Part shown: piece by piece, positions 1 through 12,500 of the stretch | Layout of the letters: the number at the start of each line of letters is the position of its first letter | Numbering within the stretch: the stretch's first letter is position 1 | NCBI GenBank assembly: GCA_964058805.1 | Contig: CAXKVV010001319.1 | Coordinates: 1-36,094 of the forward strand | DNA from: Schoenoplectus triqueter | Taxonomy: Eukaryota; Streptophyta; Magnoliopsida; Poales; Cyperaceae | Direction: 5' to 3' | DNA length: 36,094 nucleotides | Made by a program: the position numbers and the translations under genes | Notes under the pieces: generated by a model | The model's input: the letters and a program-made list of their open reading frames with translations, nothing else | Told to the model about the DNA's origin: nothing | The model's database searches: none

Positions 1-1324
1 TGTCAAAACTAAAAGTAAGGTAATCCTAAACTATTTAAGACCATTTTTAGATTTTATGCTTCATGTTTCTTCAGTTTTGACAAACAAATATATCTCACAA
101 AAAATCTTATAAAATTTAAGTTTATTATTTTTAAATTCATCAGTCAAAAAAATTATTTAGTACAACAATTTTATTCTCAATCGCACGGATAACTAAAGGA
201 CATTTTGGTCAATAACAAATTTCTTAAAATTATTGGACTTTTCATTCCTTAACTCTTTTTTAATATAGTAAGATTTATTTTATTTAAAAAAACAAGATTC
301 TCATAAACATCATTATATATTATTTTTATATGTTTTTTTTAACTTTAGCATGCTCCACTGCATAAAAAACGAGATCTATTATCATTTGCATTAGACATGT
401 GATTTTAAATTAATTTAGATATAAATTATATGTAATTAAATTACTATATTATAATGGCCCCTAATTGATGGTTACGATTTTATAAATGGGATCCTGTACA
501 TTTAGAATACTCTGATAGGCTCCTATATTTTGACGTGACCCGGATTTCTGCGAGAGGCTTTCTGGTCCAGTAAGGATGTTATTATGTAGTATTTTTTGAA
601 TCATCTCTTAGATCCGTATTATGTTATTAATAAGGATGATCTCACTTACAGTGAATGACAAGTATTGTTACTTCGCATGACATTTGTGAATATCTGCGAA
701 GAGACTCTGATTTTCATCATGACCGTAACTTCCATGGCGACTATTTCGACTATACATGCAGCCAATAGCCCAATAGTATATTGATCAATGATCCTTTAGG
801 TCAAGACCTAATTAGCATTTCATAGGAGACTTAGCATGGATAATTATACTACTGCAAAACTCTATCACGAAAACCATGTTCAAAATTTGCAATTGAAGGG
901 CCTCGTATATTTTCCATGTAAAATACGTCAATTCAAACTAAGGTGAATAACTGAATTCCCCATCTTTATGTTGCGGAAATTTGGAGGTTAGACTAAAAAT
1001 TTGAGCTTGGATTGGATCTTAAACTATTAATTTTCAGATAATATTACAAGGACAATTTGCAACAGGCTTAAAAAAAAAATAATCTTTTGATTCAGCCTCT
1101 CAGTGCAATACCATGAATTCCAAGTTCCAACCAGAAGTGCACTGTATTTATGCACTTTCAAGATGTTGAAGAGGGCTACTTCAGTTTTCTCAAAGGGACA
1201 AAACAGAAATAGCTTTTTTTTTTCCTGTTAGCACTTCACATTGTACTACCAACAAACAATCATTTTAAAGAAATTAGACAAAAACAAATAGCTCTTTACA
1301 ATTAAAGTAATGTGCACTGACCAC
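1..1324. other. Intergenic / 3' flank, no gene recognised
   Basis: AT-rich DNA with stop codons in all frames. The part near 440-980 is less AT-biased and may be an old repeat, but I could not assign it. The right end is the 3' flank of the cullin-like gene. Confidence 0.4.
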
Positions 1325-4176
1325 TCATAGTGTATCATCATCATCCATTGTTGCATCCATTGTCTGAATAATATTGCTCCCCAGTCCAAGCTGTTCCACC
1401 TGGTGAGCCAGACAGCTTACATCTGACCAATCTGTTATTCCTGAACCAGGATTTATAAGCTGCAAAATAGATGTAAGATGTAGCCGCATCACAAAAGAGT
1501 GTGAATTAGTATGGAAACGTTTGTTCCTTCTGGAAAATCTCTAGCATTTCGGTTCTTAGGAAGAGCAGACCTCATGGACTCAATATCAAAAGAGAACTGG
1601 AACAGTACAATCTTGGCTCATACATCTTCACCATGCATATTAGGGGGAAAAGCTTACTGACAAGAATAAGTAATTTGTTGACTCCGTTTGAAAGTAGATT
1701 TTTTTTTTAATGGCTGCTTGGCAACTGAAACAGGGCAGCATGTAACATGGTGCCACAGAATCATTTGGCTTGATAGGACTTCGTCCATGAGATTTCAAAG
1801 TTTATAATAATACAAAAGCACAGATAACACATCCTAAAGGTTGGAAAACTATTCAACAAAATCTGAAATGTATAATGGTATAAAGAAAATTGTGCCTCAA
1901 GCAGCTTGGATACAGTACTCGGGTGCAGGCATTGCATAGCTCTTAATTTCTCTGCATTCAAACATTCAGTAACCTACAAAAACCAAAAATCCATTTATAC
2001 TAATCTAATAGAAAACCTAAAAAAATTTCAATTACTGCAAAGAAAGAACTTAAAAGTAATATAAGAAAAACAAGGTATAGCTACTAAAAAGGCACGTATA
2101 ATTTTCTTTTACTCTCCAAACCTTAATCTCAACCATATTCATTGAGAAACAAGATGCAGGAAATTTGTAAACTCTAGATAGCAAACTATTGAAGAGGCGA
2201 AACACAGATATTTCTCACATTTAAATGAGAATACATGGATATTTCACGAGTAATATAATAAAAATTCAACCAGATTATATTTCTATTGTTCATTCAAACA
2301 AGAACAAGTGCTCTCAGTTTATCAATTCCAAACAAAGAGGAAGCAGGAAAAGGTAACAGCAATTAGAGAAAATTTTCAAAAGCAGGTATTTGATGCTCGC
2401 ATAACAGATATTCCCACTTCAGATTTCATAGGAAAATTTAGATATTCAAGGGATGAAAATGAGAATTCACCACAAAATAATAGATATACCTGCAACACAT
2501 ATTCTTGGTATGGTAAATTTAGAAGCCATCTTTCCATTTTGGTGAGATAATAAACACAACTCGAGTTGAGCATAGCTGGCTCAAAATCAGTATGATAATA
2601 AGGTACCATTGATGTCTCCGATTGAAGATCATATACTGTTTCCAGAACCTCCTTGATCAATGTCCGGTCAGTTGAGTTTCCATCACGATCTTCATGAATC
2701 TAATTTTACAGAAATATGTAATAAGAACCAAACAAAAGAGTTGGCTGGCTAGTAACAAATTAAGTACCATTTAAAGGAAATGAACAACAATGTTGTGCAT
2801 GCCACATGGAATGGACAATGCATACTTTATACTGTACTTGTCCCATTGATATATTTTTCATGCTCAACAAAGTTATTAATGTTCACTAGCAAGATCACAT
2901 TTAATATTTTTTTCTCCGTTCTGAGTTTTACAAAGATTATGAACATTGACAATCCCTCAAACATGGCGAAGAAGACAAGGAACAAGAACAAAAGGACAAT
3001 AAAAAAATATGAAAGGCAGACATACCTACCAGTGTCAAAACAGTGCTAATTATCTGCCCTTTCATTTCATCATATACCTGAAAAATAAATGTGTAATAAG
3101 TCCAATAATTAGGCCTCTAATTTTAGAAATCAATTCTCACAACCCACCAACCCCCCCCCCCCAACCTACCAACACACACAAAAAAAAGGTGAAGTAAAAA
3201 ACACTGCAATGAAACACAAACAAAAGGATGACTAATCTTATTCATTTTTTTATTATTTTGTAAAATGAAATACTTTGCTAGATGACAATAGAACAGTCAT
3301 GTAATGATTTATATATCATCACATAGTATTTACTTGTAAAATTTTCTTTGTTTAATAAAATCATGGTCCGCAATTTACCTACCACTTCATAGTAAAAATA
3401 AATAAATAAGGACAATAGAAGTACATGGTTATGTAAAATGAGGATAGCAGTGTCGTGCATTGTAGGATATCCATGGCGACGGGTGAAGTGCTGATCAAGA
3501 TAAAAAAAGAAACGTGCAACCCATCGCGTAACAAACTTGTAGTCCAGCCACCTTTTCACCACTTCTCTCAACAGGAGAGCTCCACTTTTCTCCCTCAAAG
3601 CCGGCAAGACCTTTTCTTGAATATATACACCAGACATTTATGTAGGGTTATAAACATCAAAATATAATGTGACAGGTAGACAGCCATTAGTGTTGATCAG
3701 ACTAGGAGCATAGGTAGACAGCCAATAGTGCTGGTAGATTATTTTACTGGTGCAGAGGCTCGACTGTTCTAGCATGTATCAAAATGTTTTTCTTTCTTAT
3801 TAAGGTGAAAAGACTGCTCAAATTCATATTTGTTTTTCATTTCTAAAAGAAGTTTATTTCCTGCCATTTAGCTTGAAACTACCTTTGTTCTTCAGAAGTA
3901 ATTTTTCCAATTTGAAAATAACACATTTCTTCTTTTGCAAAGTTGTAATGTTATCATAACTGGAAATTGCAATGGTTGCTATAAAGTTGTAGCACCTATG
4001 ATAAACCCAAAACCCTTTTGTACATACAACCCATCAACAACAACAACAAAGCCTTTAATCCCAAATAAATTGGGGTAGGCTAGAAATGAAACCCAATCGG
4101 AAAGTACAAAATCAAAGATCTCAAATATTAGTGATAATAATAAGTATGATGAAAGAAAAGAAAAATAAATAAATAA

Positions 4177-4209
<33 letters not shown>

Positions 4210-5686
4210 AATAAAGATGATAATGATGATGATAATATGCTAATAGTAATAGCAATAATAACAATACAATAAACCTATATTATAAAACATATTTTAAACC
4301 TAATTCTAAATTCTAAATTCTAAATCCTAAAATCATATTTCTAAACCTCTATTTCTAAATTTTAAATCCTAAAATCCTAAAAATCTAAGAACATGAAGTC
4401 CATAACTCTACTATTAGACTCTAACTCTTAAAGCATGGTTCAAGTACATGAATCGTCATCTTTCAAGCACTCCTATCTAAAGCAAGCTCTTTGGATATAT
4501 TCAATTCTTTCAAATCTCTTTTTATTACTTCTCCCATGTCAGTCTCGGTCGACCTCTTTCTTTTCTTGTATTTTCAGGACGACTTAGAATATCGTTGCGT
4601 ATTGGTGCTTCAGGAGGTCTTCGATGGATATGACCAAACCATCGCAAACGATGTTGGACTAGCTTCTCTTGAATTGGTGCTACCCCAAATTTATCCCTAA
4701 TATCAATAGTAATTCTTTTGATTGATCCAAAATGACTCCACTTACTCAAACTCAGAAGAACTAGTTATTTCCACACCTAAAAATTCACCGGATTTTTATC
4801 ATTGAGTTTGTTTTAAAAAAAGCCAGCTATTATCGAAAGATACATCTTTGATGTGTTTATCATTAACTCGAGTCTATACTTTATTCATGGCTGTTCATAT
4901 TTACATCTGTCAAAAACTATACTGGTAGCTCATATGGTAAGCTATTAAGATGCCTTCCAAGAGGTCATGTTTTAACTTTTTAGCTTCCGGTCAGTATAAT
5001 TTGGAGAGAGACTTGTGGCCCTTCTCCAACAATACAAGGACGAACTATATATATTATATATAGTAACAAAATCAATACAACTTTAAAATGAAAAATACAA
5101 GAACATCCATTATATGAACGTATTGATTTAAAAAAAAAGATTTTCAAACCAACCCGAAAAGTAAAAGAGAAATATACAGAAGTGTCAGAATTCACCTTAG
5201 TATCAACGTATTGTTGAAAGAAGGCCTTGTAACGGCTGTACAGCTCCTCATAAATTGGATCCTTTTGCACACACAAATTGTACAGGTGCCTGGTTTATTG
5301 ATAAGAGCAAAACAGAGAATATTCTTGCAGCATATCTTGAAAAGGATTACAGAAAAATAATTTAAAAGAACTTCAAAATCTATTTCATTAGGGCTTTTAT
5401 TTTTGAGAAAAGGTTATTTTTCATAATTGCTCCCCAAACGAAGGTTTTCCTTTGAAGACGATACCATTTTGGGAAATAACCATCTTTCGGTCATACATAA
5501 CTTATGAAACGTGTAATATCGATTAAGAGAAACTTACGAGTACATATACATCGACTCCTGGGGAGTGAATAGACAAGCTTTTTCATCACGGTTTAGGCCA
5601 TCAGCATCCACGAAGGAGACGATCCTGTTAATGCTTCTCTGAATCGGCTCCCATCTCGCTTCGAAATCTATTTCTCGGGACTCCAT
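1325..5686 (-). CDS. Cullin-1-like protein, C-terminally truncated (N-terminal cullin repeat only)
   Basis: Cullins are scaffolds of RING E3 ubiquitin ligases: the N-terminal half binds SKP1/F-box adaptors and the C-terminal half binds RBX1 and is neddylated. Exons on the minus strand: 5686-5538, 5289-5196, 3610-3425, 3077-3030, 2699-2490 and one beginning at 1973, with phases that join cleanly. The start ATG is at 5686 and the protein begins MESREIDFEARW. Cullin-1 signatures are VLPALREK, LLLREVVKRWLDYK and RFFFYLDQHF (exon 3), LIKEVLETVYDL, DFEPAMLNSSCVYY (exon 5) and VTECLNAEKLRAMQCLHPST (exon 6). After SKLLE the similarity stops. The frame either reads through to a stop at 1761, or splices from a weak GC donor at 1896 into an open exon 1459-1325 that has a good acceptor but no cullin similarity. 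Both models give about 299 residues, against roughly 740 in full cullins. The cullin homology domain and neddylation lysine are absent. The acceptor of exon 3 has a poor pyrimidine tract. It may be an expressed inactive paralogue or a decaying copy. Confidence 0.8.
4034..4760 (-). mobile_element. 5'-truncated RTE-type LINE fragment (reverse transcriptase C-terminus plus 3' UTR)
   Basis: The minus-strand ORF 4749-4525 carries the C-terminal signature of plant RTE LINE polyproteins: DKFGVAPIQEKL, HRLRWFGHIHRRP and ERGRPRLTWEK. Just after TWEK a one-base deletion shifts the frame into two stops. The other frame then continues with VIKRDLKELNISKELALDRS and ends, so the copy is dead. The plus-strand end near 4034 is (CAA)n followed by AAAGCCTTTAATCCCAAATA, the reverse complement of the LINE 3' end with its TTG-repeat tail. 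The element lies in cullin-like intron 2 and has lost its 5' part. Confidence 0.8.
4160..4275. repeat. AT-rich microsatellite (AAAT/AAT/GAT mix)
   Basis: Runs of AAAT, AAT and GAT triplets inside the 3' UTR part of the LINE fragment. They probably expanded after insertion. Confidence 0.7.
4915..5045 (+). mobile_element. tRNA-derived SINE-like fragment
   Basis: Resembles an RNA polymerase III internal promoter. An A-box-like TAGCTCATATGGTAAG starts near 4926, and a B-box-like GGTCATGTTTTAACTTT lies near 4963, at about tRNA spacing. The segment between (GATGCCTTCCAAGA) also reads like a degenerate tRNA arm. A non-tRNA body follows to about 5045. It lies in intron 2 of the cullin-like gene. No target duplication was resolved. 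Confidence 0.5.
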
Positions 5687-5761
5687 TGGTACCAACTAGG
5701 GTTTTGGAGTACCGATTAAGTGGAAGCGACAAGCGTCAGGACTCAGGAGAGAGATGATTAA

Positions 5762-6202
5762 GGATGTGTTTGGATGGTGAAGGGTATTAGGATTAGGGTA
5801 AGAATCACCGTTTGGTTATCTAGTAGTTGAGAACAGTAATATTTAAAAAAAAGATGAGAAAGTATAAATTTTTATTATTTTGAGTTAGTAAAATGTTATT
5901 TAGATAGAAATATAAGAATAATTAAGAAAATAGTTAAATAATTAATTATTTTTTAATATTTTTGTTTAATAATAATATTTATTTAATACTATTTCATACT
6001 AATATAAAAAATATATTTTTTTATTATTATTTTCATTGTCCTCATGTACGTTAATCCATTAATTCAAATTTTTTTATGAGTTAACGAATTAATATTATTC
6101 TGCTGCTATTTTTAATTTTAATTTTATATTTAAATACCTACCAATCCGAAAACAATACTTTTATTTCGAAAACAGTTATATTTTACACCGTCCAAACACA
6201 CC
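5762..6202. mobile_element. Tourist-like MITE candidate
   Basis: The left end reads GGATGTGTTTGGATGGTG and the inverted right end GGTGTGTTTGGACGGTG, with an AT-rich non-coding interior of 441 bp in total. Flanking triplets are TAA on the left and TGA on the right, an imperfect match to a 3-bp PIF/Harbinger-type target duplication. It sits 75 bp upstream of the cullin-like start codon and so probably overlaps that promoter. Confidence 0.5.
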
Positions 6203-7245
6203 TGAGGTTCTTGAGAGACGAGAATTACTCGTCACAAACCAACAAGCCGGGTGAATGCATTCCTCCTTGTACCACGTAATTACACTCACCGAGGAGATTT
6301 TTAATTAGCACGTCTTGAACAGTGTTATAACAAAAATATATGTGCTTAATTAAGTTCATGCAGTCTATTAATCAGATTTGAAGTCATGTAGGAGGTTAAT
6401 TGGATTTTTCAGATAGTTCAATATTTATATTTATAAGTAAAATAATATTAAGCGTATTATGTTCTAACGGTCAGAATTGTTTGAAATTTATTAATTAATA
6501 TTTTAAAAGAACATAAAATGTTAGATATATTACAAATTTTTTATGTTGTGATAGATTATAATAAAAATAATAAATTCTTTATTATATTCAAAACACAACC
6601 GTTACATTAAAAGTTATATAATTTATAATATATCTTTCCTAAAAAAATTATTTTACTGAAGAATTTATCAAATTTAAAATTTAATTATATATTTTTTAGA
6701 AAAATCATAATTACTGCATAAAGAATAATTGATTAATTGTATTTGATTCTTACTTTATTTGTTAACATATTTTGATTGGAATAGAATGAGTTTTTTAAAT
6801 TTTGATGTTAGAAAAATTATAATATAGAAACCATCTACGAGCAATATATTAATAATAAATTATCTATTATTAAAAATAGGATATTTATATGTATTGTTAT
6901 AAGAAAGACCAAGTATTTGAATTAACGATTTTGTTGCTCTCTTAAAAAATGCACGTACTTATTTTTCTATATTCAATTGCTTAGTAGATATTAAACTTCT
7001 AATTTTGCTGGATATTTATAAAAAATAACAAAATGACCATCTCAAAAGTTAATATCTGTGACGCATTTGCACGGAAAAAGAAAATCAATTACATTAAAAA
7101 AATAGAAAATTCTTCAAACATCCAATCAAAAGGAATTCGACATAAAAAAAAAGATCACTAAGAGCAAACATTAAAAAAACATGAAGGAGTTTTTCATGAA
7201 AGCGTTACATTGTAAATCAGTAAGCCAACTTAAAAAAAATACTAG
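6203..7245. other. AT-rich intergenic DNA, no gene recognised
   Basis: No sustained ORF or recognisable repeat end. Stops are frequent in all frames. Confidence 0.4.
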
Positions 7246-7715
7246 TCTATACTATTATATAAAGCATCTAAGAATTGGAGGGTCCATTTTTTGTCATTGT
7301 AAATTTTTATTATACCTATTTTATCTCTCAATTAGACGGATAATATTTATTGTTGGTTGATCGAACGTATGTGATCGCGTCCATTGATCCCCTCTTTCTC
7401 TCCATTTCTTTCCCTTATATACTAATATTTTCATAATTTTTGTTTTTTATTTAGCAACTTTGTGCATATTTGGTAAGGAATTAATGGTGATAATATATGT
7501 TAGAATAATTTACTTTTCTTTCCATAAAAATCATGAATCATTAACTCATATTGTGCAAAAATCTCATCCAAGATTAAATATAGTCTTTATTATATGTTTT
7601 CTCTATAATTTGGTGAATTTATAATTTAATATTAGATAAATGTGATTTTTTTTATCTTATAATATTTTAATGTTTAAATAAAAAATTCTGCTGCAACACG
7701 CGGGTTTATAGCTAG
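7246..7715 (+). mobile_element. Non-autonomous Helitron remnant
   Basis: The 5' end begins TCTATACTATTATATAAAGC, the classic TC-start of plant Helitrons. The 3' end has CTGCTGCAACACGCGGGT, a short hairpin-forming stem of the type that precedes Helitron termini, followed by CTAG and then a host T. There are no inverted repeats and no coding capacity in 470 bp. The left host base is G instead of the expected A, so the left flank has changed or the start is off by a few bases. Confidence 0.65.
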
Positions 7716-9520
7716 TACTTTTATAAATGTCGAATTGGTTAAAGATTAATAACAAATGATCGTTTATAAAATTTTATTTCTGTAAGATAAGAAATTGCCA
7801 AAACGGGAGTTTCGATGAAAAATTATGACTTGAATAAAATAGTAAGTGTATAAATTTCCAAACAAGTAATTAAAATATTTTAAATGGTCCGGCCTAAATA
7901 GTAAGTGTGGAAATATATAACTACGAGCGTGTATTTTATAGAAACAAGCTGCCAAACAATAAACAAATTGTCAAAAAAAAAAACTATAATCTCTCTTTCC
8001 AGTATCTGTACCAGACTTTTTATCACTGCTTCTCTAATAATTTCCCAATAAGCACCATCTTGGTACTGATTATTTCTTTTAGTTTTCCAAATCTGGTTTA
8101 TAAATAGCAACAATAGTGACAAATGGCCAAAGGAACATAATAAACTTTAGCGTGCTCTAATGGAATGTACTCAATATAGACAATATGTTTGAATTTATAA
8201 CGTGCTCTGATGCCAATGTGGAAATTTGAATTTATAAATGGATTCTGCAAGTTGGATATATACAGTTGTCACGATTCGGATATAAAGCTCTGATCACAGC
8301 TAAGGCTAGGACTAAATACAAACTAATCTCTTCAATTAGTTTTGTTTTATAATTTTAAAAAGATCTGCCACATGGCGCAGACACTATATTAATCATATAT
8401 ATAAGAGACAATTGTAGCATTTACCTTTCAATATTTCTCTCAATTTGCCAAAAGAAAAAGAAATGAAGCTCAAGTACTGGGAGGTATTTTGGAGCTGTTT
8501 CGTGAGTGATTACAATCTTAATGGCAGCTTTGCATGGCTAAGAGAAACAAATGTATGACGACCAGAAAGCAACATAGCATCAATTCCACATTATGACATT
8601 AACAATTTCATAGGCAAGGACTGGATGAACGGATTGGAGGCTATCTCCCTTGATACCTCTTCTCTATCCTCTCTGAAACAATTGTCAGAGCGCAAATAAG
8701 CAGGAGAGGTGACATCAGATTGTGTTTTGCGGCGCCATGTACTGGGGGATTTAGGGAGAGCGCAATCGTCTGATTTTCAATCCTGACACCACTTCAATCA
8801 GACACTACTTCTAAGCCCCTTCATTCTCTGACAGCAGTACATATACTTTGTTTCTTTTCAGGAGCCGCATCTACCATCGAATGGTGAGAATCAGCTGCTC
8901 GTAAATCCGACGACGAAGAACCTCTCGAAAAGCACATACACGAATCTTAAAAAGATCAAATAAATTTGTGCCATCCGATCCCGACGAGCAAGATCCTACT
9001 TGTTTTTTTGGATTGGACGAGCAAGATCCTAATCGTTTTTTTTACGAGCAACATATCTCATCACCCATAAAATGATTCAGAGTAGCACTGAGTTGATTAT
9101 CTTTAGCTAGTTGCTAGTTCCTTTTGATATTGAATGTTTTGTTTAGACAGACTTTTGACTTGCATTGTTATGCTTGTTTGGTGTTTACTATTTGCAGCAC
9201 TGTTTTGTGTCTCCCGCTGACGTATGCCGCTCACGATCTGAGATAGGGATCTGGCATTCTCATCACTTAAACTATGTAGTTATATGATTTCAGCAGTGGA
9301 GTCGCCCTCTAGGTTTCTATTTTTCAAATAAACAATTTCATACGAAAACCAAACTTGGCAATTGATGCCAACTGCTAAGAATCACACAGAAATTACGCAT
9401 CCAACATGATTCTATTCTTTGCAGATAAATTGCATCTACTTTTTCTAATACTGGACTCCATCACGTTGCGAGGTTAATTAAGCATCCAACATGATACTGT
9501 TCATATCAACGACATCCTTT
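7716..9520. other. Intergenic region with a possible decayed small gene near 8394-8973
   Basis: Mostly AT-rich. A subregion is less biased: a TATA-like TATATATAAG near 8395, an ATG at 8463 opening MKLKYWEVFWSCF and closing after 31 codons, an open stretch near 8619-8698, and a segment after a good acceptor (TTTGTTTCTTTTCAG) near 8861 that reads EPHLPSNGENQLLVN before a stop. The pieces do not join into a gene I recognise. The sequence 9240-9520 is the 3' flank of NUP62. Confidence 0.3.
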
Positions 9521-12500
9521 CTACCTCAACCAAAACCTCGGTGGAAGGCCAGCTGAGTCACGATCTGCACCTGGACCATTATTTGTCAGCTTCTGTATTT
9601 TACTTGAGAATTCATTGGCCTATAAAATGAGAAAAAAGGAAAAAGCAGACTAACCAATTAAAAAGTTTCTCAAGAAAAAGAAGATAATTTGCAGATTTAC
9701 CTTAGTAAGTCTCACTTCATATGTAGGGTTTATGAAAATATTTTGCATGGATAGCTCGTCTGTTTTCTTTAGTATATCTTTATTCGGTTTAAATGCCTTT
9801 TGGGATTAAAGGCTTTGGTGGTGGTGTTGATATTATTCGGTTACCCAATCAAACAATAAGGGTCCATTTGGAAAATCAAGGAATAGCTATGGAAGAGTGG
9901 TAATTTTGGAAGAATGATAGAATAGTATTTTTTTTGGAAGAGTGGTATTCTTGACTATTCAGAAGAGCGAAAATATCGTTTGGCAGTTGTTACTCAGAAT
10001 AGTTAAAATATGAATAATTATGATACTAATAATGATGATGATGATGATGATGATGATAGTAAAATAATAATCATAATAGTAAGATAATAATAATAATAAT
10101 AATAATAAAGTAATAAAAAATAATCATAATAAATAATAATATTATAATAGTACTATAATAAAACTATAAACATAATCATAATATAGTAATATAGTAATAT
10201 AATAATAATAAATTATAATTATAATCATAACTATAATAATATAATAATAATAAGTAATTATAATTTTAATAATATAATCAAAATAAAATAATCATAATTA
10301 TAATCATGATAATAATAATTATAATCATAATCATAATAATATAACCATAATCATAATCATAATAATATAATAATAAAAATATAATCATAATCATATAAAT
10401 AATTAAAAATAATTATAATTATAATTATAATAATAAAATAATAAATTAATCATAAATATAATCAACATATAATAATATAATACAACATAATAAAATAATA
10501 ATAAAGTAATAAAAAATAATCATAATAAATAATAATATTATAATAGTAATATAATAAAAATATAAACATAATCATAATATAGTAATATAATAATAAAAAA
10601 TTATAATTACAATCATAATTATAATAATATAATAATAATAAGTAATTATAATTTTAATAATATAATCATAATCATAATCATGATAATAATAATTATAGTC
10701 ATAATCATAATCATAATAATATAATAATAAAAATATAATCATAATCATAAAAATAATTATAAATAATTATAATTATAATAATATAATAATAAATTAATCA
10801 TCACTATAATCAACATATAATAATATAATACAACATAATAAAATAATAATAAGTATTAATAATCATAATCATAATCATCATAATATAATAGTATAATAAT
10901 AAATAATCTTGATCATAATAATATAATAATAAAATAATTATATTTATATTCATAATATAATAATATAATATTAAAATTATATTTATAATAATAATAAATA
11001 ATATAATAATACTAATGGTAACGATAATATAATAACAATAATGATAATAATAATTTAATAATAATAATAAATAATAATCATAATATTAATATAATAATAA
11101 ATTATAATCATAAATATAATATAATAATATAATAATACTAAATCTTAATCATAATCATAATATAATAATATAATATAATATAATCAAACAATAATCGCTA
11201 TTCTGACAAGAGTTAATCCGGTATTCCACCTATAAGTTGGTATACCGGATTAGCACTATTCCGCACTCTTCTACTTAGTCTAAAATTCATTTGGCAAATT
11301 AATTCGTCGGAATAGCTATTTTATTCCAACTTTTTGCTATTCCATTGAGTGCCAAACACTCCCTAAGAGTTTTTAGTTCCATTTCAATCTTGTTCATGTT
11401 ATGGCGCTTAGCCTCCAACCTAGACAAATTCTGGGCATCTTTCCAACATTGCAACTCGAGCTAATTCTTGATAAAGTAGCATCTGTGCAAGCATCAATTA
11501 AAGTCTAAATCCTGCATCAATTTTACTATGGTCTCACCTTTCCATCAATCCACATGAGAGAGCGAAGCTGATTATCCAGAATCCGGACAGCCGCATCAAA
11601 TGGAGTTGACTCTATGTTAACCCCCTATGGAAACAAACACAAATATACATAAAAGAGAATTAGATATGAACTTGGAAAACATCAGTAAAATGTTACTTAA
11701 ATAAAAATTGTGCATTGCAGAACCTGAGAAGCATTTAATGATTGGATGATAGATTTGACTTGTTCAGTCATGTGTTGCAACTCTGACTCAACAAACTCAG
11801 CTTGCTCATACCTGAAAAGCATACACCCCCATTTTGTCTCATTTGAAGATAATTCAAGAGAAAGACAAGAAATAGAGGCATATAAAGAGGGACCAACATG
11901 GCATTGCGGGCATGAGAGGGTTCGTCCTCTAGAAGCAAACCCAACTCTCCCTCAAAGATTTTCTCTGCTTCCTCTTCTATGCTTTTCAGTGCCTTGTCCA
12001 CCTTCAAACATAAAGACAGAACCTTATTACCCCTTTTTCAATTCCTTATAAACCTTAACGTACTTAAAGCAGGGGGCAAGCAAGAAACTCTCAGTCATAA
12101 CTCCTATTCTTGGGTATATTGACATCTGTTGGTACCTCAGTATGCAGAACAATAAATACCCCTCCCAAACCATCTCTTGGGTATATAGACATCTATTTGT
12201 ACCTCAGTATGCAGAACAATAAATACCCCTCCCAAACCATCACATATACATATCTATATCGAACCAATATCAATTATTAAAAAAAAAGCTCTTTAGTTCA
12301 AACCAAGTCTTTTACTGCAATAATAACTAAAGCAACTTCTCTGCTTTATTATATATATTTTATAAGACAACCTCATTCTGGTGCGTCTCAATCAGTTCAA
12401 GTTCCCTTTCCAGAGCTGTCTGTGTTTCCACCACCTTTGCCACCTCAGCCTATTTAAATAGGAGAATAAACATGATACATCAAAATTTTGAACTCTAAAA

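Noticed and set aside
7764..8122. Three overlapping ORFs of 63-80 codons
   Set aside because: AT-rich chance ORFs on both strands without any motif.
10030..11190. Considered as a satellite array or a structured regulatory region
   Set aside because: The triplet repeats lie inside defined MITE termini with TAA duplications, so they are the core of that element.
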